Source: Diplolepis rosae
Taxonomy: Eukaryota > Arthropoda > Insecta > Hymenoptera > Diplolepididae
Length of the DNA: 64,000 bases
Direction of reading: 5' to 3'
Assembly: GCA_030998225.1 (NCBI GenBank)
Contig: JAPYXD010000686.1
Location: 3,720,001 to 3,784,000 of the forward strand
Made by a program: the position numbers and the translations under genes
Notes under the pieces: generated by a model
Database searches by the model: none
The model's input: the letters and a program-made list of their open reading frames with translations, nothing else
Told to the model about the DNA's origin: nothing
Shown here: positions 56,831 through 64,000 of the stretch, one piece after another
Numbering within the stretch: the stretch's first letter is position 1
Layout: each line of letters begins with the position of its first letter

Positions 56831-58841
56831 AACCTCAAATAATAGTATATCCAGATATTCATTAGCAATCAAGATCTCTCTCCATGGCACACGGAAACGT
56901 TGAGGACCAATAATTGAAAGCGGTAGTAAAAAAGAATTAGCAGAAAATAAATCAGCTTTGAATCTCCTACTCCTATTGCCCTATAAAAATAATAAGGAAA
57001 CAAAAAGACAAGGCCACTCAATTTCCCCCTACCTTATTATTTCGAATCCCTGATACCTTCGAACGACTATTCAAAATCCTTTTTCCAAAAACTACTAAAA
57101 TAAATAGCCGCTAAAGTAAATCATAAGACATTTCATGGAAACCATTTTAATCTCAAATTTATTTTATTTTTCATAAAAATCTCTTACTCCTTTTTCTACC
57201 CATATTTTTGAAATTCTTCGATGCACAAAAACTCAATATTTTAATAATGAAAACATATTAGTTTTCAGTCTGAGTGTTCTATCTCTTTCAAAAGAAGAAA
57301 TTACCTTATTCAAACCAAATTCAATACCCATTGAGATGCAGGTTTTCACCCGTAACCTGACACCTCGTATCACTGGCCAACCCAACTAATTTTATTTAGT
57401 TCAAAATTTATCTGAAGGCAAAATTCCTAGCTTAGGATTTGTTGAGCACCAGCTACTCCCTTGAGTGACAAACTTTTCACAAACAAGGACAATAGTAATA
57501 ATATTATCACAAGGCGGGGTCAAAGCAAAGTCACAACAGTTAGACGGGTAATAATAAATGAAATCCAGAATTTAATTATTAAAATAGGTTGGCTGAACAA
57601 ATTTATTGAAATAAATGAGGACACGATACAAATTAAAATTGGATAACAAAAGCCAAAATATCAATATTAAAATCGATAAATATAATCACGTCGTTCTCGG
57701 AATTTTCCGAGTCATGCGCCAATATGGCGAATTCAATTTATCCTTCTGCGTCACCACCAGAGAGAACAATACTCATACGACGACTTAATTTCTAAACCAG
57801 AAGATTTTGCTATTGCGACCGATAGTGAGGTTAATTTTACAAGGAAACCCGAGCGCGAAAGAGAAAGAAACGCTCATTAGCATAAAAGAGAGGCAAAGTG
57901 GCCTCGGCGTGGGTGACAGACGCCATAAAGCGTTACAGTCAACAATGTTAATTCACTCGGAATTCCAAGTCACTCGCCAAAAGAAATAGTAGAAAAAACT
58001 AATAATCGATATACAAAAGATAGGAAACCTTCAAACAAGACCAGAGTGCGAAATAAAATCCATAAACCTACCGCATCTTCAAAACAACAATCTCATATTC
58101 CCAGATAAGTCAATCACCTCAATAAATTCAAACTAAAAATACACATTAGAAGTCATATTTTGATAACTAAATTATTTGAAACAGGAAAATGACAAACCTC
58201 GGACAATATTGATGTTTTCTTTAATTTGTTTAATCATTCAATGACGTTTCGATGATAATATGTCATCCTCTTCAGATTAACACATAATTCTCTTCTTCTT
58301 CTTCTTCTTGGTTGTGACATAATTTCCACGATCTGGGAACACTACTGTAAACAAAAGACGCACTACGCTGCGCGCGCAACCATTCACACTTACATACTGC
58401 TAATAGCGTTGTGTGCATGACGTTTCCGTTTTAAGTCTGGACACACTGATGTAATGAAGCTTTATGGCATATTTCTCATTCTTGACTCTAGAACTTGTAG
58501 AATAACTGAACATACCGATGCAGTGGATCTTGTGAACACTATATAGACACGTTAATTTTGAAGCAATTCGATTAGTATTATTTCAATCAGATTTGAAAAT
58601 GCTCGAAGTTTCATTAACTGTTTGTTATCAATGAATCGCCGTTTCCTACCAAAATTTTGGTTCATGATAAATCTCTAGACATTCTCTGAAATAAATATTG
58701 TTCCACTGAGCTATAATCACTCCTTTAATGTGTATTTTGTAATCTTTCAAAGACGGCAGTAGTTTTTGGTTTGAAGGTTAAGGGTTATTTTTCATTGGTG
58801 TATAAATAAAATTAATCAATTTTTGTATATTTTAAATAACA
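56831..58841. other. No gene seen (2 kb)
   Basis: AT-rich DNA without supported coding sequence. Short plus-strand frames at 57461-57646 and 57807-57989 have no family resemblance. A CTTCTTCTTC run lies near 58281. It could be intronic or intergenic sequence of the gene whose exon lies at 59196. Confidence 0.4.
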
Positions 58842-59090
58842 GAAAGAACCCATTGAACCCCAGGGTCGGTTATGTATGTGTGAAAATGATATAGAATTTG
58901 TCAAAGACCAGCGTATAATCCGTGAGGAATCTCAAATAGTACTTCCTTATACGCTGCGACTGGGTAGGTCTATATTGGAATTTCCAACAGAAAATAGTGA
59001 AGGAAACGAAGAGAAGTTAATTTATTATTATGAAATCTGTAAAAGCGATAAAGAAATTTTTTTGCAGATTTGGTCAATTGCTAAAGGTTG
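58842..59090 (+). other. Possible exon, unidentified
   Basis: After an acceptor-like TTTAAATAACAG a frame is open for 82 codons (KEPIEPQGRLCMCENDIEFV to WSIAKG) to a stop. It lies just upstream of the dynein-like exon on the same strand. The sequence does not match the dynein intermediate chain region I would expect there, and no clear donor is seen, so its link to that exon is unproven. Confidence 0.25.
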
Positions 59091-59195
59091 ACAGAAACGG
59101 TATTGTTTGAATTTGTAGGTTAGAGTTCCTTGAAAACTCTACGTAATACATTTTGATTTGATTTTTAAAAACCTAACATTTAAATTCTATTACAG

Positions 59196-59382
59196 GAAGA
59201 CTATGCCCAACAACAAAAAGTGAAGGAGAAAGATAAAAAAATATCTATATCACAAACTAAAAAAGAAGAATCAAGAAATAGGACCGTTATTGAAACTAAG
59301 GTTGTGAGGAATAAAATGTTGCAGGCCTCTAAGACACTAGAAAGGATAGTCAATCAGAATATATATGATGAAATTTTGGAAG
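59196..59382 (+). CDS. Exon of axonemal dynein intermediate chain 1-like gene
   Basis: 187-bp exon bounded by TATTACAG before 59196 and GTAAGAAT after 59382. It codes EDYAQQQKVKEKDKKIS, a Lys/Glu-rich stretch, and then SKTLERIVNQNIYDEI. In DNAI1-type outer-arm dynein intermediate chains the (E/K)RMVNQNTYDEI-like motif follows a charged coiled segment just before the WD-repeat domain, and the order agrees. It ends in phase 1. The following exon (start of the WD region) was not found in the remaining 4.6 kb on this strand. It is therefore either an exon of a gene with a long intron or an isolated fragment. There are no stops or frameshifts, so it may be functional. Confidence 0.55.
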
Positions 59383-59646
59383 GTAAGAATATTCAAATTT
59401 ATTTCTGGTGCAGAATGTTATTCCATCTCTTTCCATCAAAAAGTATTTACTCATATACTATAACACCACAATAATGAATTTGTGTTTGTATCATAAATTT
59501 CTTCCCGATCGAAGACGTCAGTTTTCGAGCCAAATTTTTGTCACTTCTGGAGTTCTTCATCGAGTGCCGACTAAGTCCCGAAATGATTTCATTATCTTAT
59601 TGGCGTTTGCGGCTCTGAGAGGTTTAACCTTCATCCATTTAATGAA

Positions 59647-60150
59647 TTAATCCTGAAAGACCACGAAATATTCAAAACCTCGTTTGCTCCTTGGAAACTG
59701 TCCCATTATGTCGGTCGCTACGACTATCCATGATTCTTGGATTACACCTTGAGTCATTATGCGCCGAGTTTGAGTTTTTTCGGATTTATTCTGTTGACAC
59801 ACGCCGAACAACATGCTTTGATTACTTCTACAATTATGCTTATCACTCGATCTTTTGCAACGCGACTTTGGGTCGTCTAGTTTCTTATTCATTTCCGATA
59901 CTGACTGAAGCAGTCGATTGACCGTCGCATCAACTGCTCAACTAGGCGTCTCTTCGTCTAAAGGAAGCGACTTAGGCCTATTTCTCCTTAAATAGGCAAA
60001 CTCAAGGAAGAAGCATTCTTCCGGTCATGGAGGAACTTTTTCGACTTTCAAACATTCCTTCGACGTCAGTCGCTAAGGTGGTTAATTGATTATAGTCCCC
60101 GAATTGATGCGTTTGAATGACGCGTTCAAGTTCGGGGCGCATGTTCATAT
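59647..60150 (-). pseudogene. Gypsy fragment: Gag piece joined to integrase
   Basis: 59892-59647 carries VCQQNKSEKTQTRRIM, VVATDIMGQFPRSKRGFEYF and VVFQD, the start of a gypsy integrase core with its first Asp. About 60150-60000 in another frame reads TYMNMRPELERVIQTHQFG and DVEGMFESRK, a Gag-like segment. The entire reverse transcriptase between them is deleted. A separate gypsy family from the provirus, judging by sequence. Confidence 0.65.
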
Positions 60151-60418
60151 AGGTTCTGTCCTAGCAGGGCCTAGCAATGTCAAAATGCCTATCACAAGAT
60201 TGGATTTGATTAAATATTTGATAATAAAGAAATTTTAGTTTGATTGAATCGAAGATTGATTCATTGCCTGGCAATGTTATAACGTCTAAAGCAGTAAGTT
60301 TTGGTTGAAATCGACAGCTGTAAAACGTCAATGTTCTAAGGTCGGACATCTGTTAACAACATAACCTTAAAGTATTTGTGAATTTTCGTCAATATAATAC
60401 ATTCTTTTCTGTGCGAAA
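60151..60418. other. No gene seen
   Basis: Short AT-rich spacer. The sequence just before the ATG at 60419 is probably mariner 5' flank, but no TIR was recognised. Confidence 0.35.
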
Positions 60419-60745
60419 ATGTCGAGTTTTAAGCCAAATAAGTGTCATTTGCAGAAACTTTTGATTTACTTTTTCAATTTGGAAAAATCTGCAGCTGAGA
60501 TGCATAGATTACTTCTAGAAACATATGACGAGGCCGCCATAAGGGAGAGAAGTTTTCGCAAGTGGTTTCAAAAGTTTAAGAATATCGGAGATGTTGCTTG
60601 ATGATGTTTGTTATCAAAGACAAAGAACGTAGTGGAAGGCCAAAAGTTTACGAACACGCGGAATCGAAAGAATTATTGGATCAAGATTTATGCCAAACGC
60701 AAGAAGAACAATGCTTAGAACAAAGCATAATAAACCGTCCACTTG
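60419..60745 (+). pseudogene. Mariner transposase, N-terminal third only
   Basis: MSSFKPNKCHLQKLLIYFF followed by KSAAEMHRLLLETYDEAAIR and CFRKW-like FRKWFQKF, the DNA-binding domain. A stop at 60599 is followed in another frame by KERSGRPKVYE and DQDLCQTQEEQ. It is cut abruptly near 60745 by the end of a Tc1-like fragment. It has the same domain order as the mariner at 49448-50711 but is a different copy. Confidence 0.75.
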
Positions 60746-61766
60746 CCGTTGTCCTAAATAATGTCTTGGCACTTTCCGGGGATGATCTCGACTAGTTTTT
60801 CGGCATATTCCGTAGGTAGAGAGCGCCATACCTCCTTAATTCGTCGAGAGAGCTGCTTTGGGGTGAATGCACGCCTTCCTGCAAGTTTGCTCTTCACGAC
60901 ACTCCACACATTTTCTATTGGTTTCGCATCAGGAGATTGTGAAGGCTAGTCCAAGGTCGTGATGCTATCTTCCGCTTTCCAGGACGTGCAGAGGTGACTG
61001 CGATGTTTGGAGTCATTGTCCTCTTGAAAGATCCAATCCTTATTGTTGACTCCAAACATCTACTCTGCAGATCTCAGAAGGCCACGTTCGTAGATTTGAA
61101 GCGTTTTATGAGCGTTAAGGTTCTCAGTAAAAATCTCTAAACAGACGAAAGAGCGCTGTGAGAAGCATCCCCAAACATGGATATCTATGGGGTGTTAAAC
61201 AGATCGCTGGAGGAAACTCTCACCAGCGGCTGACCAGGCACATTTTATGGGAAACCATGCCCAAAAGGACGCTTTGTCCGAAAAAACTACATTGGACCAA
61301 TCGCGATCGACATTTTCCGTAGCCCATGCCAAGCGTTTTTACATGTGAACCTCTGAGAGCAGGGGTTTATGCCTCGTGAGACAGTACTGTACCTTCGCCT
61401 CAGCTAATCTGCGACTTATGGTGTTTAGACTACCGTCTAGTACTTTCTGTGCTAGCTTAGCTTTGGCTTCGCGCAGCCGCAGAGTTGGGTTGCGCTTGAA
61501 CAGTGCAACGATCATCTTATCCTCGTTACTGGACGTTGCTGGCGTCTCTCCTGTCCTTAGCAGGTCATCGACGGTTTTTCTGTCTCTATACCGCTCTACC
61601 CATATTTGCACGAGGTGCTTAGACTTCTTAAGCACTTTGGCAGCAGCTGAATATGAAGGATGTGGTCCGGGTACATGGGTGCACAAAAAAACCGCTTCGT
61701 AACGTTTAGCGTAGATAGCACTCATAGCTTAATGTTGTGTAATATCTGACACTTCGGACAACACTG
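60738..61766 (-). pseudogene. Tc1-like transposase with one TIR
   Basis: Minus-strand gene starting MSAIYAKRYEAVFLCTHVPG at 61725, open for 128 codons (helix-turn-helix with KSKHLVQIWVERYRD and NTISRRLAEAK). A stop then follows and the core lies in fragments: FSDKASFWAWF near 61285 (first Asp), FQEDNDSKHRSH near 61040 (second Asp) and SPDAKPIENVWS near 60930 (Glu). At least four in-frame stops. The right end has CAGTGTTGTCCGAAGTGTCA inverted, ending at 61766, like a TIR. The left TIR is missing, the sequence running into the mariner fragment. Confidence 0.85.
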
Positions 61767-64000
61767 AAACGAATCGGTGGTTGCGCCGTAGCGCTTCGAA
61801 CGTACAGTCAGGACATAAAAGAAAGGAATAAAAATCTTTGAAACCTTCTGAGAAAACGCGTACCTTTTCTTGTGGAACAGACTGTATTTGTACACCTGAT
61901 AAAGTTTTACAATTTTGCATTAAATCTTGGTTTTTTCAAAATAAATAAAAATCAAAAATATCTGAAACTTTTATTTTTATTTCCAGAACATATACAGAAA
62001 ATTTTCTATACAACGATTTGCGAACCTTAAAAGCATGTGATACTTAGGAAATTAGCAAATTCTATTGTTTTATGTTTCTACATGTTTGTGTCCAAAGTGC
62101 ATAAAAATTTTGTTTCTAAACTTTGAAATATGGTAGAGAAGATAAAAACGGACGTAGATAGACTACTTTTGATTTTAAAATTGAAAAAAAACCTTACTTT
62201 AAAAAAAAGGCACCATTTCTCTTTTGTCAGTAATATTCTTCATCGAAATGTCGAAGACAAACAAAATATTTCCTTTCCTCGAGTTTATGTATTCTAATCT
62301 CAACAAGTAAGGGTTCGCGCAAGCTTCCATCCATCGTTGTCCTGTATCACCTCTCTTCGGAAACCGATGAATAGGCACACATTCTTTCTGACACTTTGTA
62401 GTGGTATACACCCACGAATCGCACACTTAATCATTTATTGTTCATCCATGATAATGCATAATCACACGCAATGAATTGTTAAATAATTGTAATGACTTGT
62501 AATTAAAAATGGCGGAACTCACACGAAGCCAGTTCCTCTTGCACATGAACTAAGCTACGTGGACACCTCATCCATTAGAGGTTGACCGACCCTAGACAAA
62601 GTGCTGACTACCCGGATTAAGCAAGCATTTCGTAGCTGCCGAACACACGGATGCTACTCTAGAGATAGCAGTCGCAGGTAAAAAGGGTAAGGAATATCGG
62701 AAGGTCCAATCTGCGCGTCGCCTCTTCTTCCCTTTCTCCTGTGAAATCTCGACTCGGACTCTTAGGTACATTTTCTCGGGTCCAAAAAAAATCATGTAAT
62801 TTTACGACCCACTGATGAGGCCCCAAAGAATTTGTCATAAGTGCTAATCGGGAAATTTACGAAATTTTCTGGTCAGAAATCGCATGATTGAAGAACAACT
62901 CAAAAAAGTAATAAAATTCAAAAATTTCCCCAAATTATACTTGAATTTTTCTTTCTCCAATAAAATAGTAGAGTAGGTGGGGGTAAATTCTATGCACGAG
63001 CTGGGAGCACCGGGAACGATTCGCAAGTTGGCGCGATCGACAGCCAACAAGATCATAGAATTTCTCAAGACGCGTGTCGTTCGGCAAATTTTCAAAGATA
63101 TAGTACGTGGCTTAACAAATTGGAAGTCTCACCCACTATGGTAATAACCAATAAAATATAAACCCTAGAATTTCTTTTCTAGGTTGTCTTTTTGTCGGTA
63201 GTTGTTTAGTCTGCAAGTCATACTATCAGTGTCGCTATATATATATATTTAATCGTATTCTTAATTATTCCTAATCTATAATCAATCAGAAATAGTTTAG
63301 ATGCTTATTCATGTGTACTAAAAAATGTGTTTAGATTAATTATACTAACTGCGACGATTACCATCACATCTTGATGACCCACATCGCTTGGAGAACAGAA
63401 TGGCATCATATAGTTTGGGTTTGCTGGCTCTCTTATGATCACCAATGCCAAGCAACCTAAGGCATTCTACCAGTAGTACCACTAATATTATTATATTTAT
63501 CTTTATGGTAATACTTATGAATTCATTGCATGACTTTTTCGTCTCTCTTTTTTTGAGAAATTACAACATAGCATGTTCTTTTCTTTCACATACAATAATT
63601 TAATACTACTAATAAATACTAACCACATAAGTATTTTACATGTAATTCTTAGATGAAATCAATAATTAAATTTACACAAAAGAGTAAATGTTTAAAAATT
63701 TACTCACATGAAGATGTAGAAATAGGTACATTAATTTAGACCACGTATTCAATTAGATTCTTGAATGCGAATAATCGACGAATGAGCGACCATAGGACGC
63801 GTAAATCGATCTCCCACTATGTAAAATACGTTCAGCTGTGGGCCATTGTCCTTTTCCACCGTATGAAACGCATTTTCTCTCTAACGCATGTAGGTTTTTA
63901 TCAACGCCCTTATCAGTTTTGTGCTACACTCTTTAATAATCAAATGTGCTTATTCAGCAACGTGAATCTTAGCGATGGATGTATGTATGAATATCCCTGT
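61767..64000. other. No gene seen (2.2 kb)
   Basis: No supported coding sequence on either strand. The minus-strand frames at 62795-62592 and 63095-62844 have no family resemblance. (TA)n lies at about 63237-63249. No repeats matching the rest of the window were recognised. Confidence 0.4.

Noticed and set aside
61729..61920. Minus-strand 63-codon ORF beyond the Tc1 fragment
   Set aside because: It overlaps the Tc1 terminal repeat and has no domain signature.
62813..62850. Hammerhead ribozyme core (CTGATGAGG...)
   Set aside because: The second conserved GAAA box and closing stems are absent.

Overview
This is eukaryotic nuclear DNA, AT-rich and without operons or bacterial signals. It looks like an insect genome, and a hymenopteran is plausible though not provable from the window. 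The reasons are the mix of elements: mariner and Tc1 transposons, BEL/Pao and Ty3/gypsy retroelements with insect-type envelope genes, a LINE with a DUF4780-like ORF1, and tRNA-derived SINE copies. Almost everything recognisable is a transposable element (TE) or its debris. The one host coding piece I can defend is a single exon like axonemal dynein intermediate chain 1 (59196-59382, + strand).

Left part (1-21300). It starts with a dispersed repeat and a gypsy Gag pseudogene (minus strand). The centre is a decayed minus-strand errantivirus-like provirus with env 9613-10898, integrase 11060-12205, a second RNase H 12440-12890, a first RNase H and reverse transcriptase 13690-14900, and gag 14954-15707. 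Upstream of gag lie an uncharacterised ORF, three hairpin-bearing repeats and a 245-bp tandem array. The provirus is bracketed by ~1.5-kb direct repeats (7704-9278 and 18721-20224), and outside these by ~320-bp inverted copies (6651-6977 and 20233-20545). The second RNase H closely resembles cellular RNase H1, giving a dual-RNase H polyprotein.

Middle part (21500-40700). Two large DNA transposons with long terminal inverted repeats (TIRs) carry proteins I cannot place in a named superfamily. Element I (22326-29498) has ~590-bp TIRs made of ~150-bp subrepeats and is itself interrupted by a Tc1-like element (23116-24678) and a LINE (25757-28274). Element II (33445-37030) has TIRs of 400-500 bp around one broken ~690-residue gene. 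Around them are two mariner copies, a BEL/Pao fragment, a foldback element and a mariner-like DD41D element with intact ends (39367-40669).

Right part (40700-64000). Gypsy pieces lie on both strands: gag and protease on minus, RNase H plus an envelope-like remnant on plus. A piggyBac-like TTAA foldback (47756-48997) and a mariner (49448-50711) interrupt the plus-strand pieces. Further right come a SINE, a second copy of the dispersed repeat, a 2.07-kb solo LTR with a CCAG target duplication (54753-56826), the dynein exon, and a gypsy, mariner and Tc1 graveyard to about 61770. Every TE gene I could read carries stops, frameshifts or deletions, so no complete active element is evident. Family names rest on motif recognition without database searches.
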